From positions 124,001 through 188,000 of the forward strand of contig NZ_SISK01000004.1 in assembly GCF_004310345.1 (NCBI RefSeq): a stretch of 64,000 nt of DNA, given 5' to 3'. Source of the DNA: Paracoccus subflavus. Lineage in GTDB: Bacteria > Pseudomonadota > Alphaproteobacteria > Rhodobacterales > Rhodobacteraceae. The position numbers and the translations under genes are program-made. The notes below the pieces were generated by a model. That model made no database searches. It worked only from the letters and a program-made list of their open reading frames with translations, and had not been told where the DNA came from. Shown here piece after piece: positions 46,216-55,179 of the stretch (within the stretch, counting starts at the first letter, position 1; each line of letters starts with the position of its first letter).

Positions 46216-47766
46216 ATGTCCAGCCAAGAGTTGGACCCCCCCAGCCTTTATGCGGCGCGCGAGCCGATATTTCCCAAGCGCGTCAAGGGGCGGTTCAGAA
46301 CCCTCAAGTGGATCGTCATGGCCCTGGCCCTGGCGGTCTATTACGTCACCCCGTGGATCCGCTGGGACCGCGGGCCGGCAATGCCCGACCAGGCGGTTCT
46401 GGTCGATCTTGCCAATCGCCGGTTCTTTTTCTTCTGGATCGAGATCTGGCCGCATGAATTCTATTTCGTGGCAGGCCTTCTTGTCATGGCGGGACTGGGG
46501 CTGTTCCTGTTCACCTCGGTCCTGGGGCGGGTCTGGTGCGGCTATGCTTGCCCGCAGACCGTCTGGACCGACCTGTTCATTCTGGTCGAACGCTGGATCG
46601 AGGGTGATCGGAACGCCCGTCTCCGCCTGTATCGGCAGAACTGGAATGCCCACAAGGTCGGGCTGAGGGTGGCGAAATGGGCGGCCTGGCTGGTCATCGC
46701 CCTGCTGACGGGCGGGGCGTGGATTTTCTATTTCACCGACGCGCCGACGCTGTTGTCAGGCCTGCTGGCCGGGCAGGCCCATCCCGTGGCCTATATCACC
46801 ATGGCCATCCTGACGGCCACGACCTTTGTGTTCGGAGGCTTTGCGCGCGAGCAGATCTGCATCTATGCCTGCCCCTGGCCGCGCATTCAGGCCGCCATGA
46901 TGGACGAGGACACGCTGACTGTCGCCTATCGCGAATGGCGGGGCGAGCCGCGCGGCAAGGCCAATATCCACCGGCGCTGCACATCTGGGGCAGCGATTGC
47001 CGAGGCGATCAGCCCCGCCGCCGGTCCGGCGGTGGGCCGCAATTATCCACCGACGCCCTATCCGGGCGTTCCGACCGGTGTCGATGCCCCCATCCGGCAG
47101 GATTCGCCCGGCGACTGCATCGATTGCCTGGCCTGCGTGAACGTTTGCCCGATGGGCATCGACATCCGCAACGGCCAGCAGATGGAATGCATCACCTGTG
47201 CGCTGTGCATCGACGCCTGCGACGAGATCATGGACAAGATCGGCAAGCCGCGCGGTCTGATCGGCTACATGGCGCTCAGGGACGAGACGGCCGAACGGGC
47301 CGGTGTCGCGCCCAAGCCGGCGTGGCGGCATATCGTCCGGCCGCGCACGATCCTGTATTTCACCCTGTGGGCGGGGATCGGCCTTGCCATGATTGTCGCG
47401 CTGTTTCTGCGTTCGCCGCTGGAACTGAACGTTTCGCCGGTGCGCAACCCCCTGTTCGTCACCCTGTCGGATGGCGCAATCCGCAACACCTACGAGGTGC
47501 GCCTGCGCAACAAACAGAACGAGGCGCGCAGCTTTGCCTTTGATGTCAAAGGGGCGGACGGCCTGTCGGTCGCCATCGAGGGCGCGCCTTCGGGTTCGGT
47601 CGGGGTCGCGGCGGATGAAACCCTCAGCCGCAGGCTGTATGTGACGGCGCCCGCAGGATCCGATCCGGCACAGAAAGCCACCACCCCGCTGGCCCTGGTC
47701 GCGCGCGACCTTTCCGATGGCACCACCGCGACGGCGGAAACCGTCTTTCATGGAAAAGGGGAATGA
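46216..47766 (+). CDS. ccoG: Cytochrome c oxidase accessory protein CcoG (FixG/RdxA)
   Basis: A 516-residue membrane ferredoxin-like protein with five or so membrane segments. Two 4Fe-4S sites are given by CIDCLACVNVCPMG and CITCALCIDACDE, with other cysteines in WCGYACPQTVWTD and CIYACPWPRIQA. It helps reduce copper or build the CuB centre of cbb3 oxidase. Between YREWRGEPRGKAN and GDCIDC there is an insert of about 40 residues (CTSGAAIAEAISPAAGPAVG and more) not typical of CcoG. It leads ccoGHIS behind the FNR box. Confidence 0.94.
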   Translation: MSSQELDPPSLYAAREPIFPKRVKGRFRTLKWIVMALALAVYYVTPWIRWDRGPAMPDQAVLVDLANRRFFFFWIEIWPHEFYFVAGLLVMAGLGLFLFTSVLGRVWCGYACPQTVWTDLFILVERWIEGDRNARLRLYRQNWNAHKVGLRVAKWAAWLVIALLTGGAWIFYFTDAPTLLSGLLAGQAHPVAYITMAILTATTFVFGGFAREQICIYACPWPRIQAAMMDEDTLTVAYREWRGEPRGKANIHRRCTSGAAIAEAISPAAGPAVGRNYPPTPYPGVPTGVDAPIRQDSPGDCIDCLACVNVCPMGIDIRNGQQMECITCALCIDACDEIMDKIGKPRGLIGYMALRDETAERAGVAPKPAWRHIVRPRTILYFTLWAGIGLAMIVALFLRSPLELNVSPVRNPLFVTLSDGAIRNTYEVRLRNKQNEARSFAFDVKGADGLSVAIEGAPSGSVGVAADETLSRRLYVTAPAGSDPAQKATTPLALVARDLSDGTTATAETVFHGKGE

Positions 47767-47767
47767 T

Positions 47768-48232
47768 ATGGCACAGGAACTGACCGGCCGCCACGTCCTG
47801 ATCATCACCCTGTCGGCCTTTGGCGTGATCATTGCGGTCAACCTGGCAATGGCTTTTCTGGCCATCGGCAGCTTTCCGGGGGTCGAGGTCAGGAACAGCT
47901 ATATTGCGTCCCAGACCTTTGATCGCGACCGCAAAGCACAGCAGACTCTGGGCTGGGCGGCCCGTGCCGATCACGATGGCGCCAACCTGGTCATCCGCGT
48001 CGTCGATGCCGCGGGCAATCCTCCGGTCCTGCGCGACCTGTCCGCCACGGTCGGGCGCCCGACCCACCGGCGGGGCGACGTGACGCCTGCATTGCGGGCC
48101 GAGGGCGGCGTCTATCGCGCGCCGCTGCCGCTTGCCCCGGGCAACTGGACCATTCAGGTGACGGCTTTCGCCCCTGATGGCACGGCCTTCCGGCAGAAGC
48201 TTCACCTTTATGTCCCCGACCGGGGGAACTGA
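47768..48232 (+). CDS. ccoH: Cytochrome cbb3 assembly protein CcoH (FixH)
   Basis: A 154-residue protein with one N-terminal membrane segment (VLIITLSAFGVIIAVNLAMA) and a periplasmic FixH domain with FPGVEVRNSYIASQTFDRDRK, then a beta domain ending APDGTAFRQKLHLYV. It holds subunits of cbb3 oxidase together during assembly. It starts 1 base after ccoG and ends 1 base before ccoI. Confidence 0.92.
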   Translation: MAQELTGRHVLIITLSAFGVIIAVNLAMAFLAIGSFPGVEVRNSYIASQTFDRDRKAQQTLGWAARADHDGANLVIRVVDAAGNPPVLRDLSATVGRPTHRRGDVTPALRAEGGVYRAPLPLAPGNWTIQVTAFAPDGTAFRQKLHLYVPDRGN

Positions 48233-48233
48233 C

Positions 48234-50426
48234 ATGGCAGACCTGACCGTCTCGGGCTTCAGCGCCTGCCCGGCCTGCGACGCGGCCCCCCTGGCGCAAC
48301 GGCTGGCCGACCGGGCCGAGGTTGCGCAGGGCACGCTGATCCTGTCGCTGCCCACCGCCCATTGCGCCACATGCATCGCCGATGTCGAAGCTGCCCTGTC
48401 CGGCCATCCGGGCGTGCGCCATGCCCGCGTGAACCTGACGCTGCGGCGCGTCACGGTCGATGCGCCCGGATTGAAGGCCGACGATCTGATCCCGGTTCTG
48501 GCGCGCGCGGGCTACGAGGCGCACGAGCTTGACCCCGATGCCCTTGCGGCAACCACCGCCGACCGGCAGGGACGCGACCTGCTGATGCGGATCGGCGTGT
48601 CTGGCTTTGCCATGATGAACATCATGATCCTGTCCGTCGCGGTCTGGTCCGGCGCGCAGGATGCCACCCGCGACCTGTTTCACTGGATCAGCGGGGCCAT
48701 CGCCCTGCCAACGGTGGTCTTTGCGGGACAGCCCTTTTTCCGCAGCGCCTGGATGTCGCTGAGGGCAGGACGACTGGGCATGGATGTGCCGATTTCCCTG
48801 GCGCTGGTCCTGGCCAGTGCGATTTCCGTCTTTGAGACGATGCAGTCGGGCCATCACGCCTATTTCGACGCGGCGGTGATGCTGTGCTTCTTTCTGCTGA
48901 TCGGTCGTTATCTGGACCACCGCACCCGCGCCATCGCACGCTCTGCCGCCGCCGAACTGACCGCGCTCGAGGTACCGCGCGCCACGCTGCTGGCGGACGG
49001 AGCCGAGCGGGTCGTGCCGGTGGCGGCGCTGCGTCCGGGCGATCTGATCCGCATCCGCTCCGGCGCCCGCATTCCGGCGGATGGCCGGATCGTCGAGGGC
49101 CGGTCCGAGATCGACCGCGCCCTTCTGACCGGCGAAACGCTGCCGGTGCCTGCCGCCCCCGGCCAGATGCTGTCGGCCGGCGAGGTGAACCTGACCGGAC
49201 CCCTGACCCTGCGGGTGACGGCGGCGGGCCGCGATTCGTCCCTGGCGCGCCTGACCGCCCTGGTCGAGGCCGCCGAGGCCGCGCGCGGCCGCTATACGTC
49301 GCTGGCGGAACGGGCCTCCAGGGCTTATTCCCCCAGCGTGCATCTGATGGCGCTGTGCAGTTTCGCGGGCTGGATGTGGGCCACCGGCGATCTGCGGCTG
49401 GCGGTGAATATCGCGGCGGCCGTGTTGATCGTGACATGCCCCTGCGCGCTGGGGCTGGCGGTTCCGGCGGTCGCCACGGCGGCCTCGGGCCGGCTGTTCC
49501 GGCGCGGGCTGCTGATCAAGGATGGCACCGCCCTGGAACGTCTGGCCGAAATCGACACCGTCGTCTTCGACAAGACCGGCACGCTGACCCTGGGCAGCCC
49601 GGTGCTTGTTTCCCTTGATTCCCTTCCCGCGGACCTGCGCCCCGCGGCCCGCGCCATGGCCGAGGCGTCTGCCCATCCGTTATCGCGCGCCCTGGCCCAG
49701 GCTCTTGCCGATGAACCGGCTGCTGCCCTGACGGATGTGGTCGAACATCCGGGTTGCGGCGTCGCGGCCCGCTGGGGGCACAGAACCTTGCAGCTGGGGC
49801 GTGCGGAATGGCTGGGAGCCGGCGACGACGAGGCCGACAATCCCCACAGCGCCACCTGGTTCGCGGTCGAGGGGCGCGAACCGGTGCGGCTGGACTTTGC
49901 CGACGCGCTGCGCCCCGGCGCGGCGGATTGCGTTGCACGGCTGCGCGGGGCAGGACTGTCCGTGATGGTCATATCCGGCGACCGACAGGCTGCGGTCGCG
50001 GACCTTGCTGGTCGTCTCGGGATAGGGGCTTACCACGCAGGCGTGGACCCTCGGGGGAAAGAAGCCATCATAGCCGATCTCTCGGCAGAGGGCAGGCGCG
50101 TCCTGATGGTGGGCGATGGTTTGAACGACACGGCCGCGCTGGCCCGCGCCCATGCCTCGATCTCGCCCGCAAGTGCGCTGGATGCGGCCCGGGTGGCCAG
50201 CGATATGGTTCTGACCGGCGTCGATCTGGCCCCGGTGGCCGATGCCGTGGCGACCGCCCGCTGTGCGACCCGCCGGATCCGCGAGAATTTCGCGATCTCG
50301 ATCGCCTACAACATCGTGGCCGTGCCGTTGGCCGTTTTCGGCATGGTCACACCGCTGATCGCCGCGCTCGCCATGTCGCTCAGCTCGATCACGGTGACGC
50401 TGAACGCCCTGCGGCTGCGGGACTGA
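48234..50426 (+). CDS. ccoI: Copper-transporting P1B ATPase CcoI
   Basis: A 730-residue CPx-type ATPase. The N-terminal metal-binding domain has HCATCIADVEAAL, with an extra ACPAC pair in front. The CPC membrane motif is VTCPCALGLAVP, the phosphorylation site DKTGTLTLG, the A-domain LLTGETLPVP and the hinge VGDGLNDTAAL. It delivers copper for the CuB site of cbb3 oxidase across the inner membrane. In ccoGHIS order. Confidence 0.95.
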   Translation: MADLTVSGFSACPACDAAPLAQRLADRAEVAQGTLILSLPTAHCATCIADVEAALSGHPGVRHARVNLTLRRVTVDAPGLKADDLIPVLARAGYEAHELDPDALAATTADRQGRDLLMRIGVSGFAMMNIMILSVAVWSGAQDATRDLFHWISGAIALPTVVFAGQPFFRSAWMSLRAGRLGMDVPISLALVLASAISVFETMQSGHHAYFDAAVMLCFFLLIGRYLDHRTRAIARSAAAELTALEVPRATLLADGAERVVPVAALRPGDLIRIRSGARIPADGRIVEGRSEIDRALLTGETLPVPAAPGQMLSAGEVNLTGPLTLRVTAAGRDSSLARLTALVEAAEAARGRYTSLAERASRAYSPSVHLMALCSFAGWMWATGDLRLAVNIAAAVLIVTCPCALGLAVPAVATAASGRLFRRGLLIKDGTALERLAEIDTVVFDKTGTLTLGSPVLVSLDSLPADLRPAARAMAEASAHPLSRALAQALADEPAAALTDVVEHPGCGVAARWGHRTLQLGRAEWLGAGDDEADNPHSATWFAVEGREPVRLDFADALRPGAADCVARLRGAGLSVMVISGDRQAAVADLAGRLGIGAYHAGVDPRGKEAIIADLSAEGRRVLMVGDGLNDTAALARAHASISPASALDAARVASDMVLTGVDLAPVADAVATARCATRRIRENFAISIAYNIVAVPLAVFGMVTPLIAALAMSLSSITVTLNALRLRD

Positions 50427-50440
50427 CAAGGGAAACGCCT

Positions 50441-50602
50441 GTGGAAATCCTGTCCATCCTCATCCCCGTATCGCTGGCCCTGGGTGCGGCCGGATTGGCG
50501 GCCTTTGTGTGGGCCCTGCGGTCGCGCCAGTTCGAGGACCCCAAGGGCGATGCCGAACGTATCCTGAACAATCGGTGGGATGACCGGCCGCGGCCCGACT
50601 GA
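50441..50602 (+). CDS. ccoS: Cytochrome cbb3 maturation protein CcoS
   Basis: A 53-residue single-span membrane protein. It starts at GTG: (M)EILSILIPVSLALGAAGLAAF, then WALRSRQFEDPKGDAERILN, the CcoS signature. It is needed to insert haem and copper into cbb3. A short GGAAACG site sits ahead of the GTG, 14 bases after ccoI. It ends before a strong shared terminator. Confidence 0.9.
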   Translation: MEILSILIPVSLALGAAGLAAFVWALRSRQFEDPKGDAERILNNRWDDRPRPD

Positions 50603-50628
50603 TGCCCCTGGCCGAGCGCGAAATGGAA

Positions 50629-50653
50629 AAGGGGGCAGATGTTCTGCCCCCTT
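50629..50653. terminator. Bidirectional hairpin between ccoS and the carboxypeptidase gene
   Basis: A 10-bp perfect stem, AAGGGGGCAG paired with CTGCCCCCTT, closes on ATGTT. It lies 26 bases after the ccoS stop and 19 before the convergent D,D-carboxypeptidase stop, so it can serve both transcripts. The short A and T arms provide weak U runs on each side. Confidence 0.8.
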
Positions 50654-50672
50654 CCGCACATGGTCCGAAAGA

Positions 50673-52334
50673 TCAGCGGCTGACAACGGCGCAGTCTTGC
50701 GACCGGCTGGCGAAGCGGTTGCAGATCAGGTCCGCATTCGCTTTGGTCAAGTTCGCAAATCCCGGCTGAAAGCCACGCCGGGTGTCAGCCACCTGGCGGG
50801 TGGCGCTGCCCAGGATCGCACCGTCCTCCAGGGCGCTGCGCATCAGCAGGCCCTCAGCCTCGGCACGGGAGGTGAACAGCCCCAGCGTCACGCCCCAGCC
50901 GCGTCCGCCGTCGGACGATCGGGACACGATTTCCAGCGCTTCGGGCTCGGCAAGGTCGCCTTCGCCCATCGCGGCCAGAATGACCGTTTCAGACCGCGGC
51001 TTGGGCGCGGGCGAAGCCAGAAGCGACATCGTTGTTCCCCCTGCCGGAGGAACGGCCTCGGCCACGGCGCGGGCGATGGCCTCGGGTTCGATGGCGGGTG
51101 CGGCAACAACCGCGGCGGTGCTTGCCGACCGGGACCGGGGGGCCGGGGCAGGGCGCGCCGACTGCGCCAGAACCGGGGCGGCAAGGCTGGCCGACTGCGG
51201 CGCAGGGTCATCTGCGGCTGCAACGGGGGTCGCGGGAACGGCCGCGGGCGCAGCGGCCGCACGGCGGCTGGCAGGCCGGGCACTGGAAGCCAAGGTCAAC
51301 CCACCGGTCGGTTGGGCAACCTGTGCCGGCACAGGGACGGGTGGGGATACCGCCGCCGTCGAGGCCAGGGCCGGGCGGCTGACCCGAACCGGCGGGGCCG
51401 AGGCGCTGAGAACCAGGCGCTCGGTCGCGGGCTGTGTCGCGGCTGCCGAGGGCTGGACCTGCGCGCGGCGCACGACCCGCTGGGCGATCAGGTTGGGCGC
51501 CTCGGGCCGTACCTCGCGCACGCGGTTTGGAACGCGGTTGAAGCCGGCATCCAGCAATTGGGCCATCACCTGGTTGCGATGGGCCGTCGAGGTGCCGCCG
51601 AAAACCGTGGCCACCAGCCGCTTGTTTCCACGCTGGGCCGAGGCTGTCAGGTTGAAGCCCGCCGCCCGCGTGTATCCGGTCTTGATGCCGTCGGCCCCCT
51701 GATAGGCGTCCAGGAAACGCTTGTTCGTCGATGCGACCTGCGCAATTCCCGCATCGGCCGAGCGACGCGAAAAGATATTATAGTATTGCGGGAAATCGTA
51801 GAACAGCCGCCGTCCCAGGGTGGTCATGTCCTGCGCGGTCGAATAATGACCCTCCTGCGTCAGGCCATGGGCGTTCCGGAAATTCGTGTTCCCCATTCCC
51901 AGGGCGCGGGCCATCTGCGTCATCTGCTGGGCAAAGGCGGCCTCGGACCCTGCAAGCCCTTCGCCGATCGCGGTCGCGGCATCGTTGGCGGACTTGATGG
52001 CGGCTGCACGGATAAGATAGCGTAATTCGATCCGCTGGCCCGCCCGCAGGCCCAGCTTGGACGGAGGCTCGGCGGCGGCGTTGCTGGACACGGGAAACTG
52101 CGAATCCAGCCGGACCTGCCCCCGTTCTATGGCGGTGAACGCCATGTAAAGCGTCATCATCTTTGTAAGGGACGCGGGATGCAGCCGCGTCCCCTCGTTC
52201 TGGCGATAGATCGGCTGGCCGGTCCGCGCGTCGATGACATAGGCGGCGAAAGGGGCCGCCGACAAGGTCGCCGGAGCCAGGACGGCCAGCACAAGCAAAG
52301 CCCATAGCCGGGCTGTCTGGAAAAATCGGATCAC
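50673..52334 (-). CDS. D-alanyl-D-alanine carboxypeptidase with SPOR domain
   Basis: A 553-residue serine carboxypeptidase of the PBP5/DacA family. After a signal peptide (IRFFQTARLWALLVLAVLAP) come the SxxK nucleophile PASLTKMM, the SxN motif IKSANDAA and KTG in DGIKTGYTRAAG. Residues 300-480 are an Ala/Pro-rich linker and the C-terminal 75 residues form a SPOR domain (VTLGLFTSRAEAEGLL, NLTKANADLICNRF). It trims pentapeptides in peptidoglycan, directed to septal glycan by SPOR. The GTG start at 52334 best fits the signal peptide; an ATG at 52376 would add 14 residues. Confidence 0.9.
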   Translation of the reverse strand: MIRFFQTARLWALLVLAVLAPATLSAAPFAAYVIDARTGQPIYRQNEGTRLHPASLTKMMTLYMAFTAIERGQVRLDSQFPVSSNAAAEPPSKLGLRAGQRIELRYLIRAAAIKSANDAATAIGEGLAGSEAAFAQQMTQMARALGMGNTNFRNAHGLTQEGHYSTAQDMTTLGRRLFYDFPQYYNIFSRRSADAGIAQVASTNKRFLDAYQGADGIKTGYTRAAGFNLTASAQRGNKRLVATVFGGTSTAHRNQVMAQLLDAGFNRVPNRVREVRPEAPNLIAQRVVRRAQVQPSAAATQPATERLVLSASAPPVRVSRPALASTAAVSPPVPVPAQVAQPTGGLTLASSARPASRRAAAAPAAVPATPVAAADDPAPQSASLAAPVLAQSARPAPAPRSRSASTAAVVAAPAIEPEAIARAVAEAVPPAGGTTMSLLASPAPKPRSETVILAAMGEGDLAEPEALEIVSRSSDGGRGWGVTLGLFTSRAEAEGLLMRSALEDGAILGSATRQVADTRRGFQPGFANLTKANADLICNRFASRSQDCAVVSR

Positions 52335-52538
52335 TGTCGCGGTCTCTCTGCCTCTGCGGCATGTCGTTGGTTGCATGCCATTGCTTAACAAACCAAGAAT
52401 AACACGAGATATTCTGCCCTGTCACCGTTCTTTTGTTTTATTTTGATGCTTTCCGACACGCCTGCCCGGTCTTTCATCGGCGGCAGAATTCGCTATATTG
52501 GCAGACGGATGACAGGATTTTCGATCACTTTGAACAGC

Positions 52539-52868
52539 ATGGCGCACGGGATGACCAACAGCGACCGCCCCGACGACCAAGTCGATCTGGTGGTCAAGCC
52601 GCGTACCCGCACACAGCGGCCACCCATGTACAAGGTCTTGATGCTGAACGACGATTTCACGCCCATGGAATTTGTGGTCCATGTGCTGGAACGCCTGTTC
52701 AACATGACCCACGCCCAGGCGATAGAGATCATGTTGACCGTTCATCGCAAAGGTTTGGCGGTGGTGGGGGTGTTCTCGCACGAGGTCGCCGAAACCAAGG
52801 TGGCGCAGGTGATGGAACTGGCGCGACGCCAGCAGCATCCGCTGCAATGCACGATGGAAAAAGAATAA
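52539..52868 (+). CDS. clpS: ATP-dependent Clp protease adaptor
   Basis: A 109-residue ClpS. Its core [20 protein letters not shown] is the N-degron binding and ClpA-docking region, followed by [19 protein letters not shown] and [14 protein letters not shown]. It hands N-end-rule substrates to ClpAP. The start is uncertain: ATG at 52509 (MTGFSITLN) or 52551 are also possible, and no strong ribosome site separates them. It is 2 bases ahead of the methyltransferase gene. Confidence 0.92.
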   Translation: MAHGMTNSDRPDDQVDLVVKPRTRTQRPPMYKVLMLNDDFTPMEFVVHVLERLFNMTHAQAIEIMLTVHRKGLAVVGVFSHEVAETKVAQVMELARRQQHPLQCTMEKE

Positions 52869-52870
52869 CG

Positions 52871-53875
52871 GTGACCACGACTCGCTTGGCCCTTGCGTTC
52901 CCCGACGGACATCCCGGGGGTCGCTTTCTTGTGATCGGCGCCAGGGGGGGGGACGATCTGGCACCCCTGGATATGGAACAGACATGTCTCCGTCAGGGCA
53001 ATGTCCACGACCACCACGTTCTTGCCGGGCGGGGATTTCAGGTCATGCCGCAGGTCGAGGGACGATTCGACGGGGCGATGGTCGTTCTGCCGCGCGCCAG
53101 GGCACAGGGCCGTGCCTGGATCGCCGAGGCTGCGTCCCGCCTTGCGCCGGGTGCATCGCTGTGGGTCAGCGGGCAGCGGACCGATGGCGTCGAGACCATG
53201 CTGAAGGACTTGCGCAGGCTGGCCCCCGTGGACGAGGTTCACAGCAAGGCCCACGGCAAGATCTTTCGCGTCATCCTTCCCGAAGGGGACTGGCTGCCGG
53301 CGGACTGGGCGGGTCGCAGCCGCGAGATCGCACCGGGTTTCGTTACCCGACCCGGCGTGTTTTCGGCGGACGGCATCGATCCGGGATCGGCGCTGCTGGC
53401 GGCGTGCCTGCCCGACCGGATGCCGACGCGCGTGATCGATCTGGGCGCGGGGTGGGGATGGCTTGCGGCGCAGGCCCTGGCAAGGCCGGGCATCGAGGTC
53501 ATCCATCTGGTCGAGGCCGAGCATGATGCCCTTGAATCGGCCCGCGACAATATCCGTGATCCGCGTGCCCGGTTCCACTGGGCCGATGCCCGCGATTTTT
53601 CGCTGGCCGAGCCGGTGAACGGGGTCTTGATGAACCCGCCCTTTCACGACGGGCGCACCGCGGACCCGCGGATCGGGACCGACTTCATCGCGGCGGCCGC
53701 GCGTTTGCTGACGGGGGCTGGGCGGCTCTGGCTGGTGGCCAACCGTCACCTGCCCTATGAGCCGGCCCTGACGCAGCATTTCGCACAGGTTCAGGAAATC
53801 GGAGGCGACAACCGCTTCAAGGTGATCGAGGCCACAGGGGCCGGACGTGGTGCCATACGCAGGGGACGACACTGA
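52871..53875 (+). CDS. Class I SAM-dependent methyltransferase, RsmC-like
   Basis: A 334-residue protein with the two-domain layout of the 16S rRNA (guanine-N2) methyltransferase RsmC. The SAM loop is VIDLGAGWGWLAAQAL (near 196) and the base-flipping active site is MNPPFHDGR (near 256), fitting the N-DPPF/Y group. It starts at GTG 52871, 2 bases after clpS, and its stop overlaps the SDR start by one base (TGATG). Specific target site inferred from family. Confidence 0.85.
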   Translation: MTTTRLALAFPDGHPGGRFLVIGARGGDDLAPLDMEQTCLRQGNVHDHHVLAGRGFQVMPQVEGRFDGAMVVLPRARAQGRAWIAEAASRLAPGASLWVSGQRTDGVETMLKDLRRLAPVDEVHSKAHGKIFRVILPEGDWLPADWAGRSREIAPGFVTRPGVFSADGIDPGSALLAACLPDRMPTRVIDLGAGWGWLAAQALARPGIEVIHLVEAEHDALESARDNIRDPRARFHWADARDFSLAEPVNGVLMNPPFHDGRTADPRIGTDFIAAAARLLTGAGRLWLVANRHLPYEPALTQHFAQVQEIGGDNRFKVIEATGAGRGAIRRGRH

Positions 53876-54681
53876 TGGGAACCTCGATCCAGGGCAAGAC
53901 GGCCATCGTCACCGGCGCCGGACGCGGCATAGGATTGGCCATTGCCCGCCATTTCGTCGAACGGGGCGCCAATGTCATGTTCGCCGATACCGACGAGGCC
54001 GCATTGAACGAGGCGATATCCGACTATGATGATCGTGACCCGCATGTGCGCAGCTTCTGGGGCCGGGTTTCGGACAAGCTGGCAACGGCCAATCTGCTGT
54101 CGGCCACGCTGGATGCCTTTGACCGCGTGGACATTCTTGTCAACGCGCATCGGCTGGTTCTGGCATCGGACCCGCTGGATGCCGATCTTGAGGTGCTGGA
54201 GCGGTTGCTGCGGCAGAACATGATGACCAGCCTGCGCATGACGCAACTGGTGGCCAAGCGCATGATCAAGCAGGCCGAGGGCGAAGGCGGAACCGCCTCG
54301 GCGGGTGCCATCGTGAATCTTTCCACCCTGGCGGCCCTGCATCCCGTGCCGACCATGCTGGACTATTCCATCGCCTATGCCGCACAGGAGCAGGCCACCA
54401 GGGGCATGGCACTGGTGCTGGCGCCGCACCGCATCCGGGTGAACGGCGTGCGGTTCGGCAGCGTGATGTCCCACGAACTGAGGGAATCGCTGCGCAGCCG
54501 GCCTGAACTGCGCGACAGGATCATTGCCGCAACGCCCATGGGCCGCATTGCCGCCGCGGACGAACTGGCCGAGACGGTATCCTACCTGGCCAGCGATGCG
54601 TCGAAATTCGTGACCGGGCAGATCATCACAGTCGACGGCGGACGCAGTCTGGCCGACCGGGTGGGCGCCCAAACGGTCTGA
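53875..54681 (+). CDS. SDR family protein lacking the catalytic lysine
   Basis: A 268-residue short-chain dehydrogenase fold. The nucleotide loop TGAGRGIGLAIARH (residues 14-27) and TVDGGRSLAD end are typical, but NAHR stands for NNAG near 92, and the YxxxK active site reads YSIAYAAQEQATRG, without a lysine. It may bind NAD(P) but not act as a normal dehydrogenase, or use another residue. It is translationally coupled to the methyltransferase upstream. Confidence 0.8.
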   Translation: MGTSIQGKTAIVTGAGRGIGLAIARHFVERGANVMFADTDEAALNEAISDYDDRDPHVRSFWGRVSDKLATANLLSATLDAFDRVDILVNAHRLVLASDPLDADLEVLERLLRQNMMTSLRMTQLVAKRMIKQAEGEGGTASAGAIVNLSTLAALHPVPTMLDYSIAYAAQEQATRGMALVLAPHRIRVNGVRFGSVMSHELRESLRSRPELRDRIIAATPMGRIAAADELAETVSYLASDASKFVTGQIITVDGGRSLADRVGAQTV

Positions 54682-54684
54682 GGG

Positions 54685-55104
54685 TCAGCCCTGGTCTTCG
54701 GGAAATGCGGCTTGGCAGGCCTGCACCACAGCCTTGGCCTGGCCTGCCAGGGCGGCTTGCCGGGCTGCCAGATTGTCGCGCTTGCGCTGCTCGGCCGCCG
54801 GGTCGATCGGGACACGATAGCGTTCGACGTCGACGTAATCGCGCCAACAGGGCTCGTAGGTCGCCACGACGCGTCCATCCCGGTCGCGCGCATAGGCGCG
54901 GCACTGGGTCAGGCGATCACGGATCACCTGCCGTTCCTCCCAGGCATAGCCGCGCGCAAGGTTGCCCTCGACCTCGGCCAGCAGACCGCTGACGGTGCGG
55001 TACTCGCCGGTATTCCGGCTGATGCAGCGGTCCTGGGGCGTGCCGCAGGCCGCAACCAGCAGGGGAAGAAGCACGGCCGCAGCAAGGGTGGTGTTGCGAG
55101 GCAT
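54685..55104 (-). CDS. Lipoprotein (hypothetical)
   Basis: A 139-residue protein with a signal peptide and lipobox LLVAAC (cysteine near residue 19). The mature region has an IxRNTGEYRTVSGLL segment, several cysteines (RCIS, QCRAYARD, EPCWRDYVD, QACQAAF) that could form disulfides, and a helical Ala/Gln-rich C-terminus. No family recognised. The ATG at 55104 (MPRNTTLAAAVLLPLLV) was chosen for the signal peptide. Convergent with the SDR gene and divergent from hemF. Confidence 0.75.
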   Translation of the reverse strand: MPRNTTLAAAVLLPLLVAACGTPQDRCISRNTGEYRTVSGLLAEVEGNLARGYAWEERQVIRDRLTQCRAYARDRDGRVVATYEPCWRDYVDVERYRVPIDPAAEQRKRDNLAARQAALAGQAKAVVQACQAAFPEDQG

Positions 55105-55179
55105 GGCCTGTCCCATTAGAGCGGATGGCAAATGCTAACGCTGCCGGAACGAACTGGCAATTCACGTCTGGAGAGCTTG

